64,000 nucleotides of DNA from positions 124,001 through 188,000 of the forward strand of contig WTFY01000010.1 of the NCBI GenBank assembly GCA_011523795.1. Direction: 5' to 3'. Under the pieces are notes generated by a model. That model was not told the DNA's origin. It ran no database searches and worked only from the letters and a program-made list of their open reading frames with translations. Positions within the stretch are counted from its first letter, which is position 1. Each line of letters starts with the position of its first letter. Positions 42,697 through 52,389 of the stretch are shown piece after piece. A program made the translations under genes and the position numbers. This stretch comes from Gammaproteobacteria bacterium (lineage in GTDB: Bacteria; Pseudomonadota; Gammaproteobacteria; UBA4575).

Positions 42697-43662
42697 ATGA
42701 ACAGGTATTTTTCGGTTTACGCAGCGGTGGCCGTCTTGGTCATGTTCTGCATGGCGGTGCCGGTACAGGCAAGCGGGTTCTACGTGAGTGGTGAGCTGGG
42801 TATGAATTTCGGTGAGAAAGTGGACATGACCGGCAAGAGCAATGACCGGGCCAGCGTGTGTGACGGCTACATCAATCCCCGCTACGCCGAAGTCGAGGGC
42901 ACGGCCGGGTACGAGAGCTACAACTGCACGGGCCCGAACCGCGGGGCCACCGGGGATTGGCACAACAGCTTCAGTTCCGACGAGGGGGTGCTGTTCGGTG
43001 CGGCGGTCGGCTATCGCATGCGGGACTCCCGCTTCCGCCTGGAGCTGGAGTATTTCTACCGTGACACCGGGTACGACGACACTTCGGACGTGTACAGTGC
43101 CTCGGGGGAAAGCGGCGACAAGCTCGAGCAGGAACTCGTGAGGACGATTGACCAGCTCGGCAGCCTCACCTCGCACAACCTGTTCGCGAACGTGTACATG
43201 GATTTCGAGACCGAAGGCAAGCTCACCCCGTACATTGGCGTGGGCGTCGGTTTCGGCTTTACCGAAGCGGAGTACGGCAGCCTGTGGGCGAGAAACTCGG
43301 ATGCCTCCAGGATCACGACCGGGGAAGGCCTGCCGAACGCGACGGAAATCCGGGAAAACCTTGCCAGCACCTCCAGTCATGCCGACACGGAACTGGACGA
43401 TACGCTGTTCGGCTACCAGCTGCTGTTCGGGGTGGATTACGCCCTGACCGACTCGCTGATGCTGGGGGTCAAGGGCCGCTGGGTCGATTATGACTCCTTC
43501 AAGGACGGCGGGGTGGAGTGGAACCCGCTGCGCGGGCATCCGCCCTACCTGCGAACCCCGGCGCAGGCCGCCGGGGGTGACCGGGAACATGTGGGCGGGC
43601 GCATCGAGCTCGACGACATCGAGATGTTCGCCATCAGCATGAACCTCAAGTACCAGTTCTGA
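42697..43662 (+). CDS. Outer-membrane beta-barrel protein, paralogue 3
   Basis: 321 residues, signal peptide (AVPVQA-SG). Tandem duplicate of paralogue 2, with the same strand motifs (FYVSGELGMNFGE, FRLELEYFYRDTGYDD, SHNLFANVYMDF, TPYIGVGVGFGF, DDTLFGYQLLFGVDYAL) and C-terminal LKYQF. A Gly-rich RBS (GGGGGG) lies 7 nt before the ATG. The last extracellular loop is longer than in the other two copies. Confidence 0.88.
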   Translation: MNRYFSVYAAVAVLVMFCMAVPVQASGFYVSGELGMNFGEKVDMTGKSNDRASVCDGYINPRYAEVEGTAGYESYNCTGPNRGATGDWHNSFSSDEGVLFGAAVGYRMRDSRFRLELEYFYRDTGYDDTSDVYSASGESGDKLEQELVRTIDQLGSLTSHNLFANVYMDFETEGKLTPYIGVGVGFGFTEAEYGSLWARNSDASRITTGEGLPNATEIRENLASTSSHADTELDDTLFGYQLLFGVDYALTDSLMLGVKGRWVDYDSFKDGGVEWNPLRGHPPYLRTPAQAAGGDREHVGGRIELDDIEMFAISMNLKYQF

Positions 43663-43806
43663 CTGCACGTACCGGCACCGGAACAGGTGGCGCCCAGGCG
43701 CTGCCTGTTCCCGTGCACCGGGGGTCTTGAGCCCGCAAGCGGGATGTCTCCACGGGGGTATTTTTGCTAGACTGTCGGACAGCCGTAAAGGTTAAATGAC
43801 AGCGCC

Positions 43807-44343
43807 ATGGCACTACTTGAGATCCTAAACTTTCCCGATCCACGGCTGCGCCGCCCGGCCCGCCCGGTCGAGGGAGTGGACGATGCGCTGCACCGCACCG
43901 TGGAGGACATGTTCGAGACCATGTACGAGGCCCGCGGCATCGGGCTGGCGGCCACCCAGGTGAACATCCTGAAGCAGATTGCCGTGATCGACGTCTCGGA
44001 GGAAAGAAACGAGCCCCGCTGCCTGATCAACCCGAGGATCGTTGAGCGGGAAGGCGAGGAGTCCAGGCAGGAAGGATGCCTGTCGGTGCCGGGCGTGTTC
44101 GCGAACGTGCTGCGTGCCGAAAAGATCCGGGTCGAGGCCCTCGACCGGGAAGGCCAGGCCATGACGCTGGATGCGGACGGCCTGCTGGCCATCTGCATCC
44201 AGCATGAAATCGACCATCTCGAGGGAAAGCTGTTCATCGATTACCTGTCTCCCCTCAAGCGACAGCGCATTGAGAAGAAGCTGCTCAAGGTGCAGAAAGC
44301 CGAGCGTATCGATTCCGCATCCCGCCCCGGTCATGCGGGCTAG
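43807..44343 (+). CDS. def: Peptide deformylase
   Basis: Removes the formyl group from nascent proteins. 178 residues with the three signature motifs [17 protein letters not shown] (C91) and QHEIDHLEG (H133, E134, H137), which bind the metal. First gene of def-fmt-DUF4390-ntrY-ntrX-trkA-trkH, all on the plus strand. Confidence 0.97.
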   Translation: MALLEILNFPDPRLRRPARPVEGVDDALHRTVEDMFETMYEARGIGLAATQVNILKQIAVIDVSEERNEPRCLINPRIVEREGEESRQEGCLSVPGVFANVLRAEKIRVEALDREGQAMTLDADGLLAICIQHEIDHLEGKLFIDYLSPLKRQRIEKKLLKVQKAERIDSASRPGHAG

Positions 44344-44375
44344 CCCCCTTCCGGGCTCGACTGTTTCAATCCACC

Positions 44376-45323
44376 GTGTCTGAAGGCCTCAGGGTGGCGT
44401 TTGCGGGCACGCCCGCGGTGGCCGCCACGCTCCTGCAAGCCGTGCTCGAGAGCTCCCACCGGGTGATTGGCGTGTATACCCAGCCCGACCGGCCCGCGGG
44501 CCGGGGCCGCAAGCTGCGCCCGGGTCCGGTCAAGACGGTGGCTGAACAGGCCGGTATTCCCGTCCTGCAGCCGCCGCGGTTCGACGACCAGGCCTGCCGG
44601 GACCTCAGGGCGCTGGATGCGGACGTGATGCTGGTGTATGCCTACGGGCTGCTGCTGCCCGGCCTCGCACTTACCATCCCGAGACTGGGCTGCATCAACG
44701 TGCACGCCTCGCTGTTGCCGCGCTGGCGTGGAGCGGCCCCGGTGCAGCGCGCCATCCTGGCCGGGGATACCCGGACCGGGATCTGCATCATGCGGATGGT
44801 CGAGGCGCTGGATGCCGGGCCGGTGCTCTATCGCGAGGCGTGTAAAATCCCTCCCGGGGAGACGGCCGTAACCCTGCATGCCCGCCTGGCTGACCTGGCG
44901 GGCGCGAGAATCGGGAGAGTGCTCGATGCGCTGGCGCAAAACCGGCTGGTGCCGGAACCCCAGGCGGGCCGGGGAATCACCTACGCGAAAAAGGTGGACA
45001 AGTCCGAAGCCGTCATAGACTGGAGCGAGAGCGCATCCCTCATCGCGCGCAAGGTCCGCGCGTTCAACGACTGGCCGGTGGCGTACACCTGGCTGGGCGA
45101 ACACCGGGTGCGTGTGTGGGAGGCGCACGTCGCGCCCGGAGACACCGCGCAGGCACCGGGCACGGTCCTGGATGCCCGTGCAGGCATCGAGGTGGCGACG
45201 GGTGCCGGAATCCTGGGCGTGACGGCGCTGCAGCTTCCCGGTGCACGGTGCCTCCCGGCACGGGACTTCCTCAACGCCCATGACCTGCAGGGGCGGTGTT
45301 TCCGCAGCGGGATGCCGGGATGA
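44376..45323 (+). CDS. fmt: Methionyl-tRNA formyltransferase
   Basis: Formylates initiator Met-tRNA. 315 residues, GTG start. Folate-binding motif HASLLPRWRGAAP with catalytic Asn/His/Asp (NVHASLLP and downstream AGDTRTGI) and an OB-like C-terminal domain are visible. It follows def by 32 nt. It overlaps the DUF4390 gene by 4 nt (ATGA); rsmB, which usually follows, is absent. Confidence 0.96.
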   Translation: MSEGLRVAFAGTPAVAATLLQAVLESSHRVIGVYTQPDRPAGRGRKLRPGPVKTVAEQAGIPVLQPPRFDDQACRDLRALDADVMLVYAYGLLLPGLALTIPRLGCINVHASLLPRWRGAAPVQRAILAGDTRTGICIMRMVEALDAGPVLYREACKIPPGETAVTLHARLADLAGARIGRVLDALAQNRLVPEPQAGRGITYAKKVDKSEAVIDWSESASLIARKVRAFNDWPVAYTWLGEHRVRVWEAHVAPGDTAQAPGTVLDARAGIEVATGAGILGVTALQLPGARCLPARDFLNAHDLQGRCFRSGMPG

Positions 45324-45892
45324 GCCGGTATTTCCACAGCCTGTATCCCTGGCCGGCCGTCATGATGGCCTGCACCCTCCTGTTCGCATTCCAGGTGGGC
45401 GGGGCCGGCAAGGCGTTCCACATCGACGAGGTGCAGGTCGTCACGCTCAAGGACGAGCTGCGCCTGCATGCAAAAATCCATTACGGGCTGAGCGCGCCGG
45501 TCCTGGAAGCCCTTGAAAACGGAATTCCCATGCCCTTTGAGCTCGAAGTGCGTGTAAAATCCATACATAGGTGGGCCCGGGACCGCACGGTGGCCGGTTC
45601 CAGGCAGGTACATCTGCTGAGCTACCATGCGCTCAGCGGGCAGTACCTTCTGGAAGACCTGAACGCATCGAGCATGACGGCCTTTCCGGACCTGCAGTCG
45701 GCACTCATGTACCAGGGGCGCATCGTATCCATGCATATTGCCAGAACCTCCAGCCTGGACCGGGACCGCGCACACGTCGTGCAGCTGCGTTCGCGCCTGC
45801 TGGTCGGCAGGCTGCCGCTGCCGCTGCGCATGGAAAGCTTCTTTTCCCCCAGCTGGAGACTGGAGAGCGGGTGGTACGAATGGCCGCTGTAG
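45320..45892 (+). CDS. DUF4390 protein
   Basis: 190 residues. An N-terminal hydrophobic segment (PAVMMACTLLFAFQV) suggests a signal or anchor, followed by the DUF4390 body (FHIDEVQVVTLKDELRLHAKIHYGLS, LLSYHALSGQYLL). The family is nearly always upstream of ntrYX-like genes, so it is thought to belong to that signalling unit, but its role is unknown. Overlaps fmt by 4 nt and ntrY by 13 nt. Confidence 0.85.
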   Translation: MSRYFHSLYPWPAVMMACTLLFAFQVGGAGKAFHIDEVQVVTLKDELRLHAKIHYGLSAPVLEALENGIPMPFELEVRVKSIHRWARDRTVAGSRQVHLLSYHALSGQYLLEDLNASSMTAFPDLQSALMYQGRIVSMHIARTSSLDRDRAHVVQLRSRLLVGRLPLPLRMESFFSPSWRLESGWYEWPL

Positions 45893-48081
45893 AAAAGTAT
45901 TTTTTCGTTCGCTACTGGCCGGTCGTGCTGCTGGTGCCGCTGATGGGTTCGCTGCTGCTGATCGCCGATGCCACGCGCAACGAGACGGGGTTCGAACGGC
46001 TGCATCACTGGCTGCTGCCGTTCAACCTGTTCCTGCTCAGCGTCTTCCTGGTCCTGATCGTGTTCAACGTGGTGCGCCTCGTGCTGCAGGTCGTGCGCCA
46101 GAAGCCGGGTTCCAGGCTGACGCTTCGCATGCTGGTCATGTTCGTGCTGCTGGCGATCCTGCCGGTCGGGATCGTGTACTCGTTTTCCATCTGGCTGCTG
46201 CAGGAAGGCGTGGACAGCTGGTTTGACGTGGACGTGGAGCAGGTGCTGCAGGACTCGGTGGACCTCAGCCGCTCGTCCCTGGACCTGCACATGCGCAAGC
46301 TGCTGCAGGAGACCGAGCCGATGATCGCGGAGCTGGCCGGGACCACGGCCGAGGACGCCCCGCTGGTGATCAACGACCTGATGCGCCGCAGCGACATGGC
46401 GGAGATCGTGCTGTTCGACCAGAACAGCCAGATCATCGCCTCGGGGGGTGAAATGGGGGCCACGGTGATGCCGCAGCTGCCGGGCGAGGCCGTCATGCGC
46501 ATGGTCAGCCAGGGGGAGACCTACGTGGGGCTGGACCCGATGCGGGAGTCCGGCATGCACGTGCACCTGGTGTTCCCGGTCCCGACCGACCCGCTGGGTT
46601 CCGGGCCGCGCATGGTGCAGGTGATGTACCCGATTTCCGGGCATATCAGCACCCTCGCGCTCAACGTGCAGGAAGGGTTCAGCAAGTACAACCAGCTGCG
46701 CTTCCTGCGCACGCCCCTGAAGCGCAACTTCAACCTGATCCTGACGCTGGTGCTGCTGCTGGGGGTGCTGTTCGCGGTCTGGGCGGCCTTTTACTCGGCA
46801 CGCAGGCTGGCTGCGCCGATCCGGGACCTGGCGCAGGGCACCCAGGCCGTGGCGGCCGGCCAGTACCACAAGAAGCTCCCGGTGGAGGAGCAGGACGACC
46901 TGGGCATGCTGGTGGCTTCCTTCAACCAGATGACCGAGCAGCTGGCCCTGGCCCACGACGAGGCCAAGTCCAGCCAGCGCCTGATCGACAGCCAGCGCCT
47001 CTACCTGCAGACCATCCTGGAAAACCTGTCCTCCGGGGTGATCAGCCTGGACCCGGACCGGGTGATCCGCACGGTCAACCCGACGGCCTCGCTGATCCTG
47101 GGCGAGGACCTCAACCGCTTCGTCGGCCGCAACCTCTCGCAGCTGCCCGAGGGGGGCGAGAACGCGAGGCGGTTTTTCGAGCAGATCGAGCCGCTGATGC
47201 AAAGCAGCGCCGGTCACTGGCAGACGGATATCAAGCTTGCGGACGAGGGAGAAACCCTGATGTGCAGGGGCGTGATGCTGCCGGGCGCTGCCGGGCAGGC
47301 GGGGGGCCATGTGCTGGTGTTCGAGGACGTGACCGAGCTGATCCGCGCCCAGCGGGATTCGGCCTGGGGCGAGGTCGCACGGCGCCTGGCGCACGAGATC
47401 AAGAACCCGCTGACGCCGATCCAGCTGTCCGCGGAGCGGCTCAGCAGCAAGATCCTGCCGGGCCTGGGCAAGGACCAGGCGGGCATCGTGGACCGCGCCA
47501 CGCGCACGATCGTGCAGCAGGTGGAGTCGATGAAGGAGATGGTCAACGCCTTTGCGGACTATGCCCGGGCCGTGCAGGTCGAGGCGGTCCCGCTGGACCT
47601 CAACGGGCTGGTCACGGAAGTCATCGAGCTGTACCGTGACAACACCGACCAGATTGAAATCACGGCCCGGCTGGATGCGGGCGCACCGCGCATCCGGGGG
47701 GACAGCACCCGCATGCGCCAGGTGCTGCACAACCTGCTCAAGAACGCGCTCGAGGCCATGCACGAGCAGCGCAGGCAGGGAGCGTGCATCGAGGTCATCA
47801 CGCAGTGTTTCGAAGTCCGGGGCGTGGCGCTGGTCAGCCTGGTCGTCGTGGATGACGGGCCGGGCATTCCGTATCGGCTGCTGGAGCGCCTGTTCGAGCC
47901 CTACGTCACGACCAAGGTCAAGGGCAACGGGCTGGGCCTTGCGATCGTGAAGAAGATCGTCGAGGAGCACGGCGGCTCGATCCGGGCCGAGAATGCGCCG
48001 GCGCGCGGGGCACGCATCCGCATCCGCCTGCCGGTCATCGACGCACGGGAAGCCGGCCTGTCCGGGGAGGCGCGCGCATGA
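45880..48081 (+). CDS. ntrY: NtrY-like sensor histidine kinase
   Basis: 733 residues, start MAAVEKYF. At least four hydrophobic segments lie in the N-terminal 310 residues, surrounding an extracytoplasmic part. A HAMP domain (ARRLAAPIRDLAQGTQAVAAG) and a PAS domain (LENLSSGVISLDPDRVIRTVNP) follow. The HisKA phosphoacceptor is H505 in RRLAHEIKNPL, and the ATPase N, G1 and G2 boxes are LLKNALEAM, DDGPGIP and GNGLGLAI. Overlaps DUF4390 and ntrX, so the three genes are translationally coupled. Senses an unknown signal, possibly redox or nitrogen. Confidence 0.93.
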   Translation: MAAVEKYFFVRYWPVVLLVPLMGSLLLIADATRNETGFERLHHWLLPFNLFLLSVFLVLIVFNVVRLVLQVVRQKPGSRLTLRMLVMFVLLAILPVGIVYSFSIWLLQEGVDSWFDVDVEQVLQDSVDLSRSSLDLHMRKLLQETEPMIAELAGTTAEDAPLVINDLMRRSDMAEIVLFDQNSQIIASGGEMGATVMPQLPGEAVMRMVSQGETYVGLDPMRESGMHVHLVFPVPTDPLGSGPRMVQVMYPISGHISTLALNVQEGFSKYNQLRFLRTPLKRNFNLILTLVLLLGVLFAVWAAFYSARRLAAPIRDLAQGTQAVAAGQYHKKLPVEEQDDLGMLVASFNQMTEQLALAHDEAKSSQRLIDSQRLYLQTILENLSSGVISLDPDRVIRTVNPTASLILGEDLNRFVGRNLSQLPEGGENARRFFEQIEPLMQSSAGHWQTDIKLADEGETLMCRGVMLPGAAGQAGGHVLVFEDVTELIRAQRDSAWGEVARRLAHEIKNPLTPIQLSAERLSSKILPGLGKDQAGIVDRATRTIVQQVESMKEMVNAFADYARAVQVEAVPLDLNGLVTEVIELYRDNTDQIEITARLDAGAPRIRGDSTRMRQVLHNLLKNALEAMHEQRRQGACIEVITQCFEVRGVALVSLVVVDDGPGIPYRLLERLFEPYVTTKVKGNGLGLAIVKKIVEEHGGSIRAENAPARGARIRIRLPVIDAREAGLSGEARA

Positions 48082-49436
48082 GCCGGGAAAGCATCCTGAT
48101 CGTCGACGACGAGCCCGCCATCCGCAACCTGGTGCAGGAAATCCTGGTCGACGAGGGCTACGCGGTGCAGGTGGCCGAGAGCACGGCCGCGGCGCGCCAG
48201 CACGCCCATGCCGAGCCGCCCGACCTGGTGCTGCTCGATATCTGGATGCCCGGCGAGGACGGGATCAGCCTGCTGAAGGACTGGCAGGGCAACCAGGAGA
48301 TAGACTGCCCGGTGGTCATGATGTCCGGGCACGGCACCGTGGAGACGGCCGTCGAGGCGACCCGCCTGGGGGCCTACGGGTTCATCGAGAAACCCCTGAC
48401 CACGGCCAAGCTGCTGGCGAGCGTGCGCGATGCACTCGAGCATTCCCAGGAGAGGATGCAGCAGACCCGCAAGCGCTTCGTGGTCGAGGAGCCGGTCGGC
48501 ATGAGCGTGCAGATGCGGACCCTTCGCGAACAGGCCCGGAAACTGGCCCAGCATGACAACGTCGTGCTGATCACGGGGGAGAGCGGCGCCGGCAAGAAAA
48601 CCTTCGCCCGCTACGTGCATGCCGTCAGTGCACGCCAGGGGCACGAGTTCATCGTCCTCAGCGAGGGGGACTTCAGTGAAAGGGGGCTGGCACGGGAGCT
48701 GTTCGGAAGCGAATCGGACGGGGCCGTGACCCCCGGCATCCTGGAGCAGTGCCGCGGCGGCACGGTACTGGTGGATGACGTGGCCAGCATCCCCGTGCAG
48801 GACCAGAAGATCCTGTCACGGCTGATCGAGCGCGGGCAGTACGGCCGCGTCGGGGGGCAGGGGCAGCAGAGTCTCGAGTCGCGCATCATGGTGACGACCC
48901 GGTGCAACCTGCAGACCGAGGTCCAGGCCGGGCGCTTCGACGCCACCCTGTATTTCCAGCTGAACGCCGTGCCGATCCAGGTGCCGGCGCTTCGTGAACA
49001 CCTGAAGGACGTGCCCGGGCTGCTGCACCATTTCACCGACCTCTACTGCACGCGGGAGAACTATCCCTACCGGAAGTTCTCCATCGCCGCGCAGAACCTG
49101 CTGCTGCACTACGACTGGCCCGGGAACGTGCGGGAACTGGGCAACCTGGTCCAGAGGCTGCTCATACTGGGTATTTCGGACGAAATCTCGGTCAGGGAAG
49201 TCGAGGCCGCCCTGGACGAGAACGCCCCGCAGGAAGGGCCTGAGGCGACCTGGCGGCAACGTCTCTACCAGTTGCCCCTGCGCGAGGCCCGCGAATCGTT
49301 CGAACGGGACTACCTGCTGCACCAGCTGCGGCTGGTGGAGGGCAATATCAGCAAGCTGTCGAGGAGGGTGGGCCTGGAACGCACCCACCTGTACCGCAAG
49401 CTGCGCGCCCTCGGGATCACTCCCAAGGAACCCTGA
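48078..49436 (+). CDS. ntrX: NtrX-like response regulator with degenerate AAA+ motifs
   Basis: 452 residues: receiver domain (D54 phosphoacceptor in LLDIWMPG, K105), AAA+ domain and C-terminal Fis-type helix-turn-helix (GNISKLSRRVGLERTHLYRKLRALG). The AAA+ domain is atypical: Walker A GESGAGKKT (167-175), the position of the sigma54-contact GAFTGA loop reads ESDGAVTPG, and Walker B is GGTVLVDDV rather than GGTLFLDE. ATP-driven activation of sigma54 polymerase is thus doubtful; it may act as a plain DNA-binding regulator. Directly coupled to ntrY by a 4-nt overlap. Confidence 0.92.
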   Translation: MSRESILIVDDEPAIRNLVQEILVDEGYAVQVAESTAAARQHAHAEPPDLVLLDIWMPGEDGISLLKDWQGNQEIDCPVVMMSGHGTVETAVEATRLGAYGFIEKPLTTAKLLASVRDALEHSQERMQQTRKRFVVEEPVGMSVQMRTLREQARKLAQHDNVVLITGESGAGKKTFARYVHAVSARQGHEFIVLSEGDFSERGLARELFGSESDGAVTPGILEQCRGGTVLVDDVASIPVQDQKILSRLIERGQYGRVGGQGQQSLESRIMVTTRCNLQTEVQAGRFDATLYFQLNAVPIQVPALREHLKDVPGLLHHFTDLYCTRENYPYRKFSIAAQNLLLHYDWPGNVRELGNLVQRLLILGISDEISVREVEAALDENAPQEGPEATWRQRLYQLPLREARESFERDYLLHQLRLVEGNISKLSRRVGLERTHLYRKLRALGITPKEP

Positions 49437-49526
49437 GGAAAAACCCTTGCCCGGCGGCGGCACTTCCCCTATGCTTGCCCGCCTGCAAACCACCTGTCCG
49501 CAGGTTCGGGCAGATGAGGCGTGGCT

Positions 49527-50894
49527 ATGAAGATTATCATTCTGGGGGCCGGCCAGGTCGGCTCCTCGCTGGCGCTGAGCCTTGCGAACGAGGCGCATGA
49601 CATCACCCTGGTGGATTCCGATCCGCGGGTCCTGCGCGAGATACAGGGGCGGGCCGACCTGCGCACCCTGGTCGGCGAGGCCTCGCATCCCACCGTGCTG
49701 GAGCATGCCGGGGCGCAGGATGCCGACATGGTGATCGCGCTGACCGACAGCGACGAGACCAACATGGTCGCCTGCCAGGTCGCCTACTCGCTGTTCCACA
49801 CCCCCACCAAGATCGCGCGCGTGCGTGCGGTGGACTATTTCGGGTACAACAACCTGTTCGTGCAGGAGGCGCTGCCGGTGGACGTGCTGATCAGCCCGGA
49901 ATACCTGATCTCGCAGTCCATCCAGAAACTGATCGAACATCCCAACTCCCTGCAGGTGCGGGACTTCGTGGGCGGGCAGATCAAGCTGCTGGTGATGCGC
50001 GCGGGAAAAACCATGCACGGCAAGCAGCTGAAGGACATCTGGGAGCTGGTGCCGGAGGTCGAGGCCCGGGTGGTGGCCGTGTACCGGGACAACAGGCCGA
50101 TTCCCGCCGTGGACACGACCGTGTTCCAGACGGGGGACGAGGTGTTCTTCCTCACCTCGGCCCGGGACTCGGTGGAGCTGACGTCGCAGCTGCACCGCAC
50201 ACGCAGGCGATACCGGCGCGTGGTACTGGCCGGCGGCGGCAACATCGGCTTTCACCTGGCGGTGTCGCTGGAGAACCGCTACCAGATCAAGCTCATCGAG
50301 CACAACCCGGGACGCGCGAAGTTCCTGTCCGAATCGCTGAACAAGGCCATCGTGCTGCACGGGGATGCGGCCGACGAGGACATGCTGGTCCAGGAGAACA
50401 TCCAGGACACCGACGTCTTCTGCTCGCTCACCAACGATGATGCGGCCAACATCCTGTCGGCCATGCTGGCCAAGCGACGGGGCGCGAAAAAGGTCATGTC
50501 GCTGATCAACCGCCCGAGCTACGTGGACCTGGTGGAGAGCCACGAGATCGACGTGGCGATCTCGCCGCATCACATCACGCTCGGCACGCTGCTGGCGCAC
50601 GTGCGCAAGGGCGACGTGGTGGCGGTGCATTCGCTGCGCAGGGGGGCTGCGGAGGCCATCGAGGCCATCGCCCACGGCGACAAGCACACCTCGAAGGTGG
50701 TCGGCCGCAGGATCGGGGAGATCGACCTGCCGAAGGGAGCCACCATCGGGGCCATCGCGCGCGGCGGCGAGATGATCCTGGCCGACGAGGACCTGGTGAT
50801 CGAGTCCGAGGATCACGTGATCATGTTCCTGGCCGACAAGAGCGGAGTCAAGGAAGCGGAAAAGCTCTTCCAGGTGAGCGCCACGTTCGTATAG
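49527..50894 (+). CDS. trkA: Trk K+ uptake regulator
   Basis: Cytoplasmic NAD-binding RCK subunit gating the TrkH channel. 455 residues, two tandem RCK modules each with a Rossmann motif (GAGQVGSSLA near the start and GGGNIGFHLA after about residue 235). The ATG at 49527 gives the family N-terminus MKIIILGAG; a GTG two codons earlier is possible. Followed by trkH after 34 nt. Confidence 0.96.
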   Translation: MKIIILGAGQVGSSLALSLANEAHDITLVDSDPRVLREIQGRADLRTLVGEASHPTVLEHAGAQDADMVIALTDSDETNMVACQVAYSLFHTPTKIARVRAVDYFGYNNLFVQEALPVDVLISPEYLISQSIQKLIEHPNSLQVRDFVGGQIKLLVMRAGKTMHGKQLKDIWELVPEVEARVVAVYRDNRPIPAVDTTVFQTGDEVFFLTSARDSVELTSQLHRTRRRYRRVVLAGGGNIGFHLAVSLENRYQIKLIEHNPGRAKFLSESLNKAIVLHGDAADEDMLVQENIQDTDVFCSLTNDDAANILSAMLAKRRGAKKVMSLINRPSYVDLVESHEIDVAISPHHITLGTLLAHVRKGDVVAVHSLRRGAAEAIEAIAHGDKHTSKVVGRRIGEIDLPKGATIGAIARGGEMILADEDLVIESEDHVIMFLADKSGVKEAEKLFQVSATFV

Positions 50895-50928
50895 GATCCG
50901 GACCGGCATTTATTCCCGGCAGGCGCAC

Positions 50929-52380
50929 ATGCAGCGACAGGTCGTACAGAGAATACTGGGCATCCTGCTGGGGGGGTTCAGCCTCACCATGCTGCCCCCG
51001 ATCGGGGTGACCCTGCTCTACCCGGACGAGTCGGCGGTTCCGTTCGTGCTCTCCGTGCTCATCACCCTGGCCTGCGCGCTGGCCCTGTGGTACCCGGTGC
51101 GCGACTCAAGGGACGACATGCACCTTCGCGACGGGTTCCTGGTCGTGGTCCTGTTCTGGACCGTGCTCGGGAGCTTCGGGGCGTTGCCCTTCCTGCTCTG
51201 CGAGCCGCTCGCACTCGGCATCACCGATGCGGTGTTCGAGTCCATCTCCGGGCTGACCACGACCGGTGCCACCGTCATCACCCAGCTCGACACCATGCCG
51301 AGATCGATCCTGTTCTACCGCCAGACCCTGCAGTGGCTGGGCGGCATGGGGCTGATCGTGCTGGCCGTGGCGATCCTGCCGATGCTCGGCGTCGGCGGCA
51401 TGCAGCTGTACCAGGCCGAGACCCCGGGGCCGGTCAAGGACAACCGGCTGACGCCGCGCATCAAGGAGACGGCCAAGGCGCTGTGGTTCATCTACCTGCT
51501 GCTGACCGTGATCTGCGCGTTCAGCTACTGGCTGGCCGGCATGAGCCTCTTCGATGCGATTTCGCACAGCTTCTCCACCGTGGCCATCGGCGGGTTTTCC
51601 ACGCACGATGCGAGCCTCGGCTATTTCGACAGTGCCGCGATCGAGACGATCGCGATCGTGTTCATGCTGCTGGCGGGTGCCAACTTCGGGCTGCATTTCA
51701 TCACCTGGAAGTCCCTCAAGGTGCGCCACTACCTGCAGGATGCGGAGTTCAGGACCTACGTCCTGGTGCTGCTTGCGATCACCCTGATCGCGTTCCTGTT
51801 CCTGCGTCTCGCGCAGGTCTATCCCGTGTGGGACCATGCCTTCGGCAAGGCCGTCTTCCACGCGGTGTCGATCGGCACCACCACGGGCTTCACCACGTCC
51901 GAGTTCCACCTGTGGCCGGGCTTCCTGCCGTGGCTGCTGCTGTTTGCAAGTTTCATCGGGGGCTGTGCGGGCTCGACCGGGGGCGGGCTCAAGGTGATCC
52001 GCGTGCTGCTGCTGTTCAAGCAGGGCATGCGGGAGATGATGCGCCTGGTCCACCCGAGCGCGGAGATCGCGGTCAAGATCGGGCCCAGGCCCGTGGACGG
52101 GCGGGTGATGCAGGCGGTGTGGGGATTCTTCTTTGCGTACATCGCCATCTTCATGTTCATGACCCTGCTGCTCATGGCCACCGGGCTCGACGAGACCACG
52201 TCCTTCTCCGCGGTGGCCGCGACCCTCAACAACCTGGGCCCGGGCCTGGGCGAGGTGGGTGCGAACTACACCGGCATCAATGCCCTGAGCAAGTGGATCC
52301 TGTGCCTGGCCATGCTGCTGGGGCGGCTCGAGATCTTCACCCTGCTGGTGGTGCTGACGCCCGCGTTCTGGCGCAGGTAG
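50929..52380 (+). CDS. trkH: Trk K+ uptake channel subunit
   Basis: 483 residues, polytopic. Four pore-loop repeats are visible: ESISGLTTTGATV, SHSFSTVAIGGFSTHD, VSIGTTTGFTTSEF and ATLNNLGPGLGEVGAN. GGxGI-like LQWLGGMGLIVLAVAILPMLGVGGMQLYQAETPGP precedes the first module. Encoded directly after trkA. Confidence 0.96.
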   Translation: MQRQVVQRILGILLGGFSLTMLPPIGVTLLYPDESAVPFVLSVLITLACALALWYPVRDSRDDMHLRDGFLVVVLFWTVLGSFGALPFLLCEPLALGITDAVFESISGLTTTGATVITQLDTMPRSILFYRQTLQWLGGMGLIVLAVAILPMLGVGGMQLYQAETPGPVKDNRLTPRIKETAKALWFIYLLLTVICAFSYWLAGMSLFDAISHSFSTVAIGGFSTHDASLGYFDSAAIETIAIVFMLLAGANFGLHFITWKSLKVRHYLQDAEFRTYVLVLLAITLIAFLFLRLAQVYPVWDHAFGKAVFHAVSIGTTTGFTTSEFHLWPGFLPWLLLFASFIGGCAGSTGGGLKVIRVLLLFKQGMREMMRLVHPSAEIAVKIGPRPVDGRVMQAVWGFFFAYIAIFMFMTLLLMATGLDETTSFSAVAATLNNLGPGLGEVGANYTGINALSKWILCLAMLLGRLEIFTLLVVLTPAFWRR

Positions 52381-52389
52381 GAACCGGTC

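Noticed and set aside
42622-43668. 348-codon minus-strand frame
   Set aside because: Antisense to barrel paralogue 3, no motif.
45622-47970. 782-codon minus-strand open frame
   Set aside because: Antisense shadow of ntrY, rich in His/Gln/Arg with no motifs.
48816-50909. 697-codon minus-strand open frame
   Set aside because: Antisense to ntrX and trkA; no homology-like motifs or RBS.
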